Source: DAIDKA01 sp049792815 (GTDB lineage Bacteria > Pseudomonadota > Gammaproteobacteria > Steroidobacterales > Steroidobacteraceae). From it: a stretch of DNA of 9,785 nt. The notes below the pieces were generated by a model. It worked only from the letters and a program-made list of their open reading frames with translations. It was not told the origin of the DNA and did not search any database. Position 1 is the first letter of the stretch. The number at the start of each line of letters is the position of its first letter. Shown one piece after another: positions 1 through 6,590 of this stretch. Location: NCBI GenBank assembly GCA_049792815.1, contig JBARBG010000090.1, positions 1 through 9,785 of the forward strand. The letters run 5' to 3'. The position numbers were made by a program, and so were the translations under genes.

Positions 1-581
1 GGGACGAGGAGCAGTTCCACGCCGGCGGGGTGCCTAAGGGTCAACTCGACGACTCCCGTGGCCAGGCTGCGAGCGCCGAGGCGCACGTACGCGAGCTCGA
101 GGCGCAACTCGAGGTCGCGCGGCTCCCCGGCCGCGAGCAGCAGATCCGCGCCCAGCGGGGGCAGGTCGATGCCGACCGCGCTGCTCTGGCCCAGGCGCAG
201 TGGAAGCTCGACCAGAAGCAGGTGCACGCGCTGCACGCGGGCCTGGTATTCGACACGATGTACCGCAGCGGCGAGTGGGTTCCGGCGGGCAGCCCGGTGG
301 TGCGCATGCTGCCGCCGGAGAACGTCAAGGTGCGCTTCTTCGTATCCGAAGCGGTGCTCGGCGCGCTGTCGCCGGGACGCAAGCTGGAGATTCACTGCGA
401 CGGCTGCGCTGCGACCATCCCCGCGACGGTCAGTTACGTCTCGGCCCAGGCCGAATACACCCCGACCAACATCTACAGCAATGACACGCGTGCCAAGCTC
501 GTCTACATGGTTGAGGCGCGCCCGCTCCCGATCGACGCCGTGAAGCTGCATCCAGGCGCGCCGGTGCAGGTGAGCTGGTGA
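1..581 (+). CDS. HlyD/YbhG-family periplasmic adaptor of an ABC exporter (5' end outside window)
   Basis: This is the membrane-fusion (periplasmic adaptor) subunit that would link the inner-membrane ABC pump to the outer-membrane channel. The reading frame is already open at base 3 (D-E-E-Q-F), so the true start lies upstream and about 193 C-terminal residues are visible. They begin in an alpha-helical, coiled-coil-like stretch rich in A, E, Q and R, continue into the second half of the lipoyl-like domain (near VFDTMYRSGEWVPAGSPVV) and then a beta-barrel region (VKVRFFV, and TRAKLVYMVEARP near the end). That order and the phrase LPPENVKVRFFV are typical of YbhG-like adaptors. The stop codon overlaps the next start (TGATG), which suggests translational coupling with the ATPase. 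The substrate cannot be read from the sequence; drugs, dyes or lipophilic compounds are family precedents only. Confidence 0.9.
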   Translation, partial: DEEQFHAGGVPKGQLDDSRGQAASAEAHVRELEAQLEVARLPGREQQIRAQRGQVDADRAALAQAQWKLDQKQVHALHAGLVFDTMYRSGEWVPAGSPVVRMLPPENVKVRFFVSEAVLGALSPGRKLEIHCDGCAATIPATVSYVSAQAEYTPTNIYSNDTRAKLVYMVEARPLPIDAVKLHPGAPVQVSW

Positions 582-1537
582 TGAACACGCACTCGGCAGC
601 CGACCTTGCCATCGACGTGCACGGGCTAAACAAGCACTTCGGCGCCAAGCACGTCGTCAAGGACGTCTCCCTTCAGGTGCGCCGCGGTGAGATATTCGGC
701 TTCCTCGGGCCTAACGGCAGCGGCAAGACGACCTGTATCCGTATGCTGTGCGGGCTGCTGACCCCCGATTCGGGCAGCGGCACTTGCCTTGGCGCCGACA
801 TCCTGCGCGAGAGCGACCGGATCAAACGCCAAGTCGGCTACATGACGCAGCGATTCTCCTTCTGGGAAGATCTGAGCATCCAGGAAAACCTCGATTTCGT
901 AGCTCGGCTCTACGAGATGCCTGATCGCAACCGCGTCGTACACCGGGCGCTCGAGCAGCTGGGTCTTGCCAACCGCGCGGCACAGCTCGCCGGCACCCTC
1001 TCGGGTGGCTGGAAGCAGCGCCTGGCGCTATCGGCCTGTCTGTTGCACGAGCCGCAGCTGCTACTGCTCGATGAGCCGACCGCAGGCGTGGATCCGAGTG
1101 CCAGGCGCGATTTCTGGGAGGAATTGCATCGGCTGGCCGCGCGCGGCATTTCGGTACTGGTCAGCACGCACTACATGGACGAGGCCGAGCGCTGCCACAA
1201 ACTCGCCTACATCGCCTGGGGGAAGCTGCTCGCCCAAGGCACCGCCGCCGAGGTGATCAGTTCGCTGAATCTGTCCACCTGGGCCATCCATGGGAAAAAT
1301 CTGGCGGACCTCGCCGAGCGGCTGCGCGGTCGGCCGGGAGTCGTACAGACGATCGCCTTCGGCAATGCGCTGCATGTCAGCGGCACCGACAGCGGGGCAC
1401 TGCGCACGACGCTGGAAGCGCTGGCGGCTGAGGCTACGTTGCGCATTGAGCCCATCCCCACGAGCCTGGAAGACGGCTTCGTCTACTTGATGAAGGACGC
1501 ACCGGCGAGCGACCACGGCGTGTGGCCGGCCAGATGA
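581..1537 (+). CDS. ABC exporter ATP-binding subunit (DrrA/YbhF type)
   Basis: This cytoplasmic ATPase powers the exporter formed with the downstream permease. I place the start at the ATG at 581, which overlaps the adaptor stop by one base; a GTG lies one codon upstream. The 318-residue protein has one nucleotide-binding domain: Walker A GPNGSGKTT at residues 43-51, the Q-loop glutamine at 90, the signature LSGGWKQ at 140-146, Walker B ending in DEP at 164-166, and the switch histidine at 197. The W in LSGGW, in place of the usual Q, is common in the DrrA/YbhF branch. E. coli YbhF carries two such domains in tandem, so this single-domain form would have to dimerise. About 75 C-terminal residues follow the domain, as in the DrrA group. 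Its stop overlaps the permease start (ATGA). Confidence 0.95.
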   Translation: MNTHSAADLAIDVHGLNKHFGAKHVVKDVSLQVRRGEIFGFLGPNGSGKTTCIRMLCGLLTPDSGSGTCLGADILRESDRIKRQVGYMTQRFSFWEDLSIQENLDFVARLYEMPDRNRVVHRALEQLGLANRAAQLAGTLSGGWKQRLALSACLLHEPQLLLLDEPTAGVDPSARRDFWEELHRLAARGISVLVSTHYMDEAERCHKLAYIAWGKLLAQGTAAEVISSLNLSTWAIHGKNLADLAERLRGRPGVVQTIAFGNALHVSGTDSGALRTTLEALAAEATLRIEPIPTSLEDGFVYLMKDAPASDHGVWPAR

Positions 1538-2676
1538 CCACGCGCCGCTTTTCGCTGGCACGCTGGTGGGCGATCGTGCGCAAGGAGTTCCTGCAGCTGC
1601 GCCGCGATCGCATCACCTTTGCCATGATGATCGGGGTACCGCTGCTGCAGATGGCGCTATTCGGCTACGCAATAAACTTCGATCCGAAGCATCTACCCAC
1701 TGCGGTGATCGCCACCGACTACAGCGAGTTCACACGCAGCTTCATCGCTGCCATGCGCAATTCGGAGTATTTCGACATTGTCACCACGCTTCCCGATGAG
1801 CAGTCCGGCCGCCGCGCGCTGACGCAGGGTCGGGTGCTTTTCGTGCTCGATGTCCCGGAGGGCTTTACGCGCGATCTGGTCAAGGGTGCCCACCCGACCC
1901 TGCGTGTCGATGCCGATGCCACCGACTCCGTCGCCGTCGGGACGGCGCTCGCGGTCCTACCCTCGCTCGTGCAGTCGGTACTTGATAAGGATGCCACTGG
2001 GCCGCTTTCGAGCCTTGCCACCTCAGTCCCCGCAGCCTTCGAGGTGCAGGTGCACCGGCAGTACAACCCCGAATCCGCGACCCAGTACAACGTGATCCCG
2101 GGTCTCATGGGGGTCATTCTCACGATGACCATGGTCATGATGACGGGACTCTCGATCACGCGTGAGCGCGAGCGCGGCACGATGGAGAACCTGCTCGCCA
2201 CTCCGGTGCTGCCCCTTGAGGTGACGAGCGGCAAGATCATCCCCTACATCGCGATCGGCTTGGTGCAGGTGACGATCATCCTGCTGGCCGCGCACTTCGT
2301 CTTTCAGGTGCCGATACTCGGCAGTCCGCCGACGCTCTACCTTGCGGCGCTGCTCTTCATCGCGGCGAGCCTCGCCGTCGGCATCATGCTCTCATCGCTC
2401 GCGCAGAACCAGTTGCAGGGCATGCAGCTGACCTTCTTCTGGTTCCTGCCAAACATACTGCTCTCCGGCTTCGCCTTTCCGTTCGCCGGCATGCCGCGCT
2501 GGGCACAGTGGCTCGGCAACCTGCTGCCGCTCACCTATTTCAACCGCCTGGTGCGCGAGATCATGCTCAAGGGCGCCCTCTGGACGGACTTGTGGCCTAA
2601 CCTGTGGCCAATGCTCTTGTTCATGATCGTCGCGATGATAATCGCCGTGCGAGTGTACCGTCGGACGCTGGATTGA
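1534..2676 (+). CDS. ABC-2 type permease (YbhS/YbhR family)
   Basis: This is the inner-membrane channel of the exporter. I choose the ATG at 1534, which overlaps the ATPase stop at 1535-1537; a GTG at 1522 would add four residues. The protein has about 380 residues in the usual ABC-2 layout. An N-terminal cytoplasmic helix (WWAIVRKEFLQLRRDR) precedes a first membrane span near residues 30-50 (MIGVPLLQMALFGYAI). A large periplasmic domain of about 140 residues follows, then five spans in the C-terminal half, including VIPGLMGVILTMTMVMMTGL and LPNILLSGFAFPFAGMP. The charged loop with TRERERGTMENLLATP is the conserved cytoplasmic element that contacts the ATPase. Related E. coli operons encode two permeases (YbhS and YbhR); only one is present here, so a homodimer is inferred. 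Confidence 0.93.
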   Translation: MTTRRFSLARWWAIVRKEFLQLRRDRITFAMMIGVPLLQMALFGYAINFDPKHLPTAVIATDYSEFTRSFIAAMRNSEYFDIVTTLPDEQSGRRALTQGRVLFVLDVPEGFTRDLVKGAHPTLRVDADATDSVAVGTALAVLPSLVQSVLDKDATGPLSSLATSVPAAFEVQVHRQYNPESATQYNVIPGLMGVILTMTMVMMTGLSITRERERGTMENLLATPVLPLEVTSGKIIPYIAIGLVQVTIILLAAHFVFQVPILGSPPTLYLAALLFIAASLAVGIMLSSLAQNQLQGMQLTFFWFLPNILLSGFAFPFAGMPRWAQWLGNLLPLTYFNRLVREIMLKGALWTDLWPNLWPMLLFMIVAMIIAVRVYRRTLD

Positions 2677-2698
2677 AGACGGGAAGGAGCCTCGAAAG

Positions 2699-4165
2699 AT
2701 GCTAACCAAAATCGCGACTCGGAACTTGGGAGCGATCGGCCTGGGGCTTGTCTCGGCCACCACGCTCCTCGGCTGTGCACTGGGGCCCGACTTTCGCGAG
2801 CCCGCGCCGGTAACCGACTCGACCTACAGCCAAACGCCGCAGCCAGCAGCCACGATGCAGGCGCAGGGGCGCGGGGGTGCCGCGCAGCATTTCATCGCGG
2901 CCGAAACGGCAGGTGGCACCTGGTGGCGCGATTTCAACTCTTCTGATCTCGATTTCCTGGTGGCGCAGGCTCTCGCGGACAATCCGACGCTCACGCAGGC
3001 GCGCGCGCGGCTCGAACAGGCTCGCGATGACTATGGCGCACAGAACGGCGGCACCGAGTGGCCCCAAGTGAACGGTTCGCTAAACGTGACGCACGAGAAG
3101 ATAAATCCCGCGGCTTTCGGCATCGGCAGCGTGCTCGGCAACCGGAGCTTTGCGCCCTTCACGCTCTACCAGGCACAGGTGAGCGTATCGTACATGCTCG
3201 ATTTTTTCGGGGCCAACCGCCGCACCCTCGAGGCTCTGGCCGCCGGAATCGACTATCAGCAATACGAGCTCGATGCCGCACGGCTGACTCTCGCCGGCAA
3301 CGTGGTGACCTCAGTGATACGGCAGGCCTCGCTCGGCGCGCAGGTCGGCCTCAGCGAGCGGCTGCTGGCGGCGCAGGCGCAGCAGCTCATGATTGCTGAG
3401 CAGCGCTACCGAGCTGGCGGAATATCAGAGAGCGATCTGCTCTCGCAGCGCTCGCAGGTCGAGCAGACGCGTGCGGGCATCGCGCCGCTGCGCGTGCAGC
3501 TCGCGCAGGCCGAACACCAGCTCGCTTTGTACCTTGGGCGTACGCCCGCACAGGGCCCAGCGCACCTGCCAGAGCTCGAGGCGCTCGCAGTGCCCACCGA
3601 GCTGCCCCTGACACTGCCCTCTTCGCTCGCATGGCATCGGCCCGACATCCGCGCTGCGGCGGCGCTGCTGCACCAGGCGAGCGCGAATGTCGGGGTCGCG
3701 ACCGCCAACCTTTATCCGCAAATCACGTTGACGGGCAATATGGGCCCGGAAGGCACGCAGCTGTCCAATCTGGTAAATGTCTGGTCAGCCGGCGCCGGCC
3801 TGATGCAGCCAATCTTTCGCGGCGGCCAGCTGCGCGCGCGCAAGCGATCCGCAGAGGACGCGTACCGTGCGGCGGCAGCGGCGTACCAACAGACCGTGCT
3901 CCAGGGTCTGCAGCAGGTCGCCGATGCCCTGCGCGCTCTGGAGCAGGACGCGATCCAGCTCGACGCGCGCGACCGGGCTCAGCGCGATGCGGAGGCTTCC
4001 GCGCGCGTGGCAGAGCGTCGCTACGCGGCGGGCGGCTTGAGCCAGCTTGCGCTCCTCGACACACAGCGCCAGGAATTGCAGACCTCGATCGACCGCACAC
4101 TTGCGCTGGCTCAGCGCCTGTCGGATTCAGCGGCGCTCTATCAGGCGCTCGGTGCGGCGCCGTAA
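2699..4165 (+). CDS. NodT/OprM-type outer-membrane efflux lipoprotein (TolC superfamily)
   Basis: This is the outer-membrane channel that would complete the tripartite pump. The ATG at 2699 has a strong ribosome binding site (GAAGGAG, about 2683-2689) at normal spacing. The 488-residue protein begins with a lipoprotein signal whose lipobox LLGC is at residues 23-26; the cysteine would be acylated, and the following Ala suits an outer-membrane location. Two outer-membrane-efflux repeats follow. The family phrase WWRDFNSSDLDFLVAQAL is near residue 80, and YMLDFFGANRRTLEA, ERLLAAQAQQLMIAEQRYRAGG, SLAWHRPDIRAA and the closing ERRYAAGGLSQLALLDTQRQ occur in the expected order. It lies 22 bases after the permease on the same strand, so it is probably the last gene of the operon. 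Codon use is GC-rich and matches its upstream partners. Confidence 0.95.
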   Translation: MLTKIATRNLGAIGLGLVSATTLLGCALGPDFREPAPVTDSTYSQTPQPAATMQAQGRGGAAQHFIAAETAGGTWWRDFNSSDLDFLVAQALADNPTLTQARARLEQARDDYGAQNGGTEWPQVNGSLNVTHEKINPAAFGIGSVLGNRSFAPFTLYQAQVSVSYMLDFFGANRRTLEALAAGIDYQQYELDAARLTLAGNVVTSVIRQASLGAQVGLSERLLAAQAQQLMIAEQRYRAGGISESDLLSQRSQVEQTRAGIAPLRVQLAQAEHQLALYLGRTPAQGPAHLPELEALAVPTELPLTLPSSLAWHRPDIRAAAALLHQASANVGVATANLYPQITLTGNMGPEGTQLSNLVNVWSAGAGLMQPIFRGGQLRARKRSAEDAYRAAAAAYQQTVLQGLQQVADALRALEQDAIQLDARDRAQRDAEASARVAERRYAAGGLSQLALLDTQRQELQTSIDRTLALAQRLSDSAALYQALGAAP

Positions 4166-4296
4166 CACGCATGACGATGGCTGATACGGCCCCTGATGCT
4201 GGGCCTGGCCGGCGGCGGCGCCCTGCCTTAGGCCCGCTCGTGCAGCAACTTCGGATCCGTGAGCGGACCGGGGGCGCGAAAAAGGGCACACCGAAA

Positions 4297-4325
4297 CTTG
4301 GCCAAGGATGCCGGCATCGGCCAAG
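4297..4325. repeat. Nested inverted repeat just outside the first att copy
   Basis: CTTGGCC at 4297-4303 pairs with GGCCAAG at 4319-4325. Between them lies the perfect palindrome ATGCCGGCAT (4308-4317). The structure sits 17 bases before att copy 1, in the 177-base gap after the efflux operon, which otherwise shows no gene. It could fold into a hairpin and end transcription of the operon, but no run of T follows it, so a classic intrinsic terminator is not shown. It could also belong to the outer edge of the mobile array. Confidence 0.5.
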
Positions 4326-4342
4326 TATAATTCATGGGTTAC

Positions 4343-4387
4343 TGGTGCCGACTCACAGAATCGAACTGTGGACGCCATCATTACGAA
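4343..4387 (-). repeat. att copy 1: 3' half of tRNA-Thr (distal end of array)
   Basis: This copy matches the 3' half of the intact tRNA (9661-9705) at 44 of 45 bases. The one difference is G for C at 4374, in the variable loop. It begins at the CCA end and stops after the anticodon loop. It marks the outer boundary of the inserted region next to the chromosomal efflux operon. Confidence 0.92.
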
Positions 4388-4491
4388 GCCGCCGATCTTT
4401 TCAAAATCAAATAGCAATAGCGCTGAAACCGGTCGAAAACAGGCCTCGTCGGGCGGTGCCGGGCTACAAAAGGGGCACAGGGATATTCAGC
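4388..4491. repeat. Conserved distal arm next to att copy 1
   Basis: The 104 bases after att copy 1 are similar to the 103 bases after att copy 2 (6040-6142). Shared blocks include ATCAAATAG, GAAAACAG and CAAAAGGGGCACAG. By eye the identity is about 70% if two single-base gaps are allowed. Conservation beside an att core fits an integrase arm-binding region, but no integrase is present to confirm this. On the minus strand an open frame runs through the tract and the tRNA half; the compensating single-base gaps argue against a real conserved protein. Confidence 0.7.
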
Positions 4492-4693
4492 CTATGGCGC
4501 GGATGAATTGAGCTAGGCCGCAAAGCCGATTCCGAGGCCCGGAGTCATTGAGTTCCGGCCACACTCGGACATCGCGATCCTCGTATGCGTCTTCGGCAAC
4601 CGCCTCGGCAACAGCAGATCGGATTTTATCGCTTTTTCTTTTTGCAGCGGGAACTCGCCTTTGCCCGGCAAGCGAATCGGGATGGCTAGGCAT
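4487..4693 (-). CDS. Possible small protein of unknown function
   Basis: This 68-residue open frame begins at an ATG preceded by GGTGA at suitable spacing; a TTG start at 4711 would add six residues. I do not recognise the product. It is hydrophilic, with an N-terminal basic stretch (AAKRKSDKIRS), an acidic middle (AEDAYEDRD) and a C-terminal half with VWPELNDSGP. It lies 35 bases downstream of the 4729-4983 gene on the same strand (17 bases if the TTG is used), so the two could be co-transcribed. Its 3' end just touches the conserved distal arm of element A. It could also be a chance frame. Confidence 0.3.
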   Translation of the reverse strand: MPSHPDSLAGQRRVPAAKRKSDKIRSAVAEAVAEDAYEDRDVRVWPELNDSGPRNRLCGLAQFIRAIG

Positions 4694-4728
4694 GGGGTCA
4701 CCGATGCTCAAGCAGATCTGGCTGGCTC

Positions 4729-4983
4729 CTACGGAGCTGCCTCATAGCCCAGCATAGTGAGGCGGAGATTGTGACTGCCTGGGATCAGTTCCAACCATTC
4801 CAGTTCCACCGCACATTCCAGACCATGCTTGATGTCCGCGCTGTCACCATTGCGAGCGCGGTAGTTAGCCTTTAGCAACTGAAACGGGACGATGTCGCCG
4901 GGCTTCACGCCAAGTTCATTAATCAAGATGTCCATGACCAATTCGGCCACTTCATCGCGCGTCATCTTGATAACCATGTGCAT
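4729..4983 (-). CDS. Hypothetical small protein, segment A
   Basis: This is an 84-residue open frame whose product I do not recognise. The N-terminal part (DEVAELVMDILINELGV) looks alpha-helical. The middle is mixed, and the end (LECAVELEWLELIPGSHNLRLTMLGYEAAP) resembles the last helix and beta-wing of a small winged-helix fold; that is an inference from pattern only. The Met codons at residues 3 and 7 are alternative starts, and no clear ribosome binding site separates them. A short inverted repeat (CTGGGA at 4996-5001, TCCCAG at 5011-5016) lies just upstream and might be an operator. The frame runs opposite to the HigB gene in the same segment. Confidence 0.6.
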   Translation of the reverse strand: MHMVIKMTRDEVAELVMDILINELGVKPGDIVPFQLLKANYRARNGDSADIKHGLECAVELEWLELIPGSHNLRLTMLGYEAAP

Positions 4984-5104
4984 CGCCTAGCCTGCCTGGG
5001 AATCGCAGTATCCCAGAAATGGCAGTCCCTCACTTGAGAGCCCACCTCATCGGCCGAGCTGCAGCAGCAGGCGCTGGACAACGGCAGCGGTCACCTGTTG
5101 CTCC

Positions 5105-5230
5105 TCATTTCCTCCCACGGCGAGTTATTAGCTCCCTCAGATTCCTGGTTGCAAGGAGGAGCAGCGCAATCAAGAGCAAAATGAGCAAGTGCTTGGGTGT
5201 AAGCAGATCATGTAGTGAGAACTGGTCCAT
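5105..5230 (-). CDS. 41-residue single-span membrane protein, TatA/MttA-like
   Basis: This very small gene encodes a short N-terminal segment (MDQFSLHDLLTPKH), one strongly hydrophobic span at residues 15-27 (LLILLLIALLLLA), and then an amphipathic, basic tail (TRNLRELITRRGRK). The order matches the start of TatA/TatE, the pore-forming subunit of twin-arginine protein export: a short periplasmic lead with Phe and His, a span, then a K/R-x-L-x-E-L helix. The family's FG hinge after the span is replaced by A-T, and the long cytoplasmic helix and tail are missing; TatA usually has 60-90 residues. A GAGG lies 10-13 bases before the ATG. It may be a truncated TatA, a distinct membrane miniprotein, or a hydrophobic type I-like toxin. 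The sequence alone does not decide. Confidence 0.5.
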   Translation of the reverse strand: MDQFSLHDLLTPKHLLILLLIALLLLATRNLRELITRRGRK

Positions 5231-5383
5231 GGTGGCTCTGCCTCGCGGTCACTGTGTTCCACTGATACGCCAGTCTAGCTGGATTGCCGCTGTGGCATAC
5301 GGAGACGACTGACTACACCAAGCCGAGTCGCAGTGCCACGTTGCACACGCTTCCGGCGTACCAGGGTCCGCCTGTGACCGCAG

Positions 5384-5611
5384 TCACGCCCGCTCGGCTA
5401 ACGCCGCGTACATGTGCAATATGAGCGGTCGGCCTGACGGCCTCGTTCAGTAACAATGAACTCGACACGCTGGGCCATTAGGCCAGAGACGAAGTGAACG
5501 TCCCGGCTCAGCCGATCCAGCTTGGCTACCAGCACTGGACAGCCTGCCTTCCTCGCTGCCTTAAGACCCGCTGCCAGCTTGGGCCGCTGTTCCAAGGCAG
5601 CCGAGCCGAAT
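5384..5611 (-). pseudogene. Relic of a serine recombinase (resolvase/invertase family)
   Basis: Minus-strand translation gives a middle piece of a serine recombinase catalytic domain. LEQRPKLAAGLKAARKAG leads into VLVAKLDRLSRD and then VHFVSGLMAQRVEFIV. The LDRLSRD motif is the conserved arginine-containing element of the active site. The N-terminal part with the nucleophilic serine is absent. At about 5424-5435 a frame change is needed to continue the family pattern into LILHMYAALAE, and a stop follows at 5384-5386. The DNA-binding domain is missing. The fragment is therefore inactive, and it is the only recombinase trace in the array. Its 5' edge abuts the cut HigB gene, so a rearrangement probably joined the two. 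Confidence 0.75.
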
Positions 5612-5616
5612 AGGCT

Positions 5617-5871
5617 ATGCCGGGCGCGAGCTTCGAGAAAGGTTCGAAGGCGGGTATCCGCCCGGAGCATGCGAAACGCCTCACGCCGATCCTGACCGCC
5701 TTGAGTGCGGCAGCAAAGCCCTCGGACATGAATGTGCCCGGGTGGCGGTTGCACGAACTGAAGCCAAACCAGCCCGGCGTTTGGTCAGTGACGGTGAGCG
5801 GCAGTTGGCGCGTTACGTTTAGGATTGAAGGTGGCGATGTCGTGGTTGTGGATTACCTCGACTATCACTGA
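5617..5871 (+). CDS. higB: HigB/RelE-family mRNA interferase toxin, N-terminus replaced
   Basis: This is a toxin of the HigB (proteic killer) branch of the RelE superfamily, which cleaves mRNA on the ribosome and is neutralised by HigA. The 84-residue frame contains FEKGSKAGI near the start, the RLHELK segment, the core beta strands VWSVTVSGSWRVTF and the closing DYLDYH, all diagnostic. Family members have about 92 residues and begin with a beta strand of the type M-I-x-S-F-x-x-K-G-L; here that strand is replaced by MPGAS, and the resolvase relic abuts at 5611. The toxin core is intact but the first strand is lost, so activity is doubtful. The HigA remnant follows 40 bases later, in the normal higBA order. 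The native higBA promoter is missing. Confidence 0.8.
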   Translation: MPGASFEKGSKAGIRPEHAKRLTPILTALSAAAKPSDMNVPGWRLHELKPNQPGVWSVTVSGSWRVTFRIEGGDVVVVDYLDYH

Positions 5872-5911
5872 GATTTACAGCGTGTGAGATTTAGCCGTAG
5901 AGGAACAAAGC

Positions 5912-5956
5912 ATGGAGGTGCATAACCCGGCGCACCCGGGAGCCGGCATCTTCTAA
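5912..5956 (+). pseudogene. higA: HigA antitoxin remnant (first codons only)
   Basis: The frame starts well, with AGAGGA at 5899-5904 before an ATG, and encodes MEVHNPAHPG, the signature N-terminus of HigA antitoxins. It then runs out of frame to a stop after 14 residues. The first 31 bases (5912-5942) match the start of the HigA gene in segment B (7002-7032) at 30 of 31 positions. Beyond that point this copy jumps directly to the sequence found near the 3' end of the B copy (from 7247). The join lies at a shared GGAG, so it is an internal deletion at a short direct repeat that removed essentially the whole antitoxin. Confidence 0.8.
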
Positions 5957-5994
5957 TAAAATCGGATCTGGAGCTTGTAAATCATTGATTTTAT
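5940..5994. repeat. Conserved tRNA-proximal arm of element A
   Basis: These 55 bases, directly before att copy 2, align without gaps to 7244-7298 before att copy 3, with 42 of 55 identical. Shared blocks are GAGCCGGCATC at the outer end and AGCTTGTAA plus ATTGATT near the core. This would be one arm of the element's attachment site. Confidence 0.75.
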
Positions 5995-6039
5995 TGGTGC
6001 CGACTCACAGAATCGAATTGTGGACCCCATCATTACGAA
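5995..6039 (-). repeat. att copy 2: 3' half of tRNA-Thr (A/B junction)
   Basis: It matches the intact tRNA 3' half at 44 of 45 bases. The difference, T for C at 6018, breaks one pair of the T-stem. No 5' tRNA half adjoins it, so it is an att scar and not a gene. Confidence 0.92.
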
Positions 6040-6142
6040 CCCCACCGATCCATTGAAGATCAAATAGTTACGCACTGATACCGGCTGAAAACAGACCGAC
6101 GTAGGCCGTACCGGGGTGCAAAAGGGGCACAGCGATTTCGGC
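6040..6142. repeat. Conserved distal arm next to att copy 2
   Basis: This tract is the counterpart of 4388-4491, ending in CAAAAGGGGCACAG followed by CGATTTCGGC. Its presence right after the core, as in element A, indicates that elements A and B share both attachment-site arms. Confidence 0.7.
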
Positions 6143-6237
6143 GGCTCTTTCCCGTCTAGCTCTAGCCCGCGCCGAGTCCAAATAGTCAACTTGGGGCTCT
6201 AACCACAGTGCGACGAGCCTGTTCCGCTACAACACCA

Positions 6238-6265
6238 TTGACGCAGTACACCGTTGGTGTACTCT
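6238..6265 (+). promoter_or_regulatory. Promoter with overlapping operator for the HigB2/NadS-type pair
   Basis: A good -35 box TTGACG (6238-6243) is followed after 16 bases by a modest -10 box TACTCT (6260-6265). Between and overlapping them lies a perfect inverted repeat: AGTACACC at 6245-6252 and GGTGTACT at 6256-6263 with a 3-base centre. Toxin-antitoxin operons of this kind are repressed by the antitoxin binding such palindromes, so this is the likely operator. The expected transcription start is near 6272, at the GTG start codon, so a leaderless message is possible. Confidence 0.6.
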
Positions 6266-6272
6266 CTGGCAT

Positions 6273-6590
6273 GTGATTTTCATTGAAACCCCAGTGTTCG
6301 AGGAAGACATCCAGCGACTGATGCCTGACGAGACCTACGCTGAGTTTCAGCAATATCTGGCCGATCACCCCGACGCCGGCGATGTCATCCAGGACACAGG
6401 TGGAATTCGGAAGGTTCGATGGAATCTGCCCGGAACCGGCAAGCGAGGCGGTGTCCGGGTGATCTACTACTGGCGCGTAGCCGAAGATCAGATCCTGATG
6501 CTCCTGGCGTACAAGAAGGCTAAGCAATCCGATCTGACGCATTCCCAAAAGCGTGCATTGAAAACCGTCGTGGAGAACTTGAATGGATAA
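6273..6590 (+). CDS. RelE/HigB2-type toxin
   Basis: This 105-residue protein belongs to the RelE superfamily, in the HigB2 branch usually paired with NadS-type antitoxins. It would inhibit translation by ribosome-dependent mRNA cleavage. Visible family features are the start MIFIETPVFEEDI, the helix region with the DHPDAGDVIQ phrase, the core strand GIRKVRWNLPGTGKRGG leading into VRVIYYW, and ILMLLAYKKAKQSDLT near the C-terminus, which supplies the basic residues expected to contact RNA. The start is a GTG at 6273; an ATG two bases earlier is out of frame and hits a stop at once. No ribosome binding site is visible, in line with leaderless translation from the promoter just upstream. The gene overlaps the antitoxin by 8 bases. 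It looks intact and full length. Confidence 0.9.
   Translation: MIFIETPVFEEDIQRLMPDETYAEFQQYLADHPDAGDVIQDTGGIRKVRWNLPGTGKRGGVRVIYYWRVAEDQILMLLAYKKAKQSDLTHSQKRALKTVVENLNG

Noticed and set aside
4201..4235. Intrinsic terminator after the efflux operon (GGGCCT facing AGGCCC)
   Set aside because: The loop is long (23 bases), and no T-run follows.
4343..4387. Functional tRNA genes at the three att copies
   Set aside because: Each copy stops after the anticodon loop, with no D-arm or 5' acceptor strand beside it.
3631..4506. 291-residue plus-strand frame crossing the end of the efflux operon
   Set aside because: It lies out of frame over the well-supported outer-membrane factor and then runs through att copy 1; composition is that of a GC-rich shadow.
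5019..5312. 97-residue plus-strand frame in segment A
   Set aside because: It is the antisense shadow of the TatA-like minus-strand gene, with arginine- and serine-rich low-quality composition and no clear start signal.
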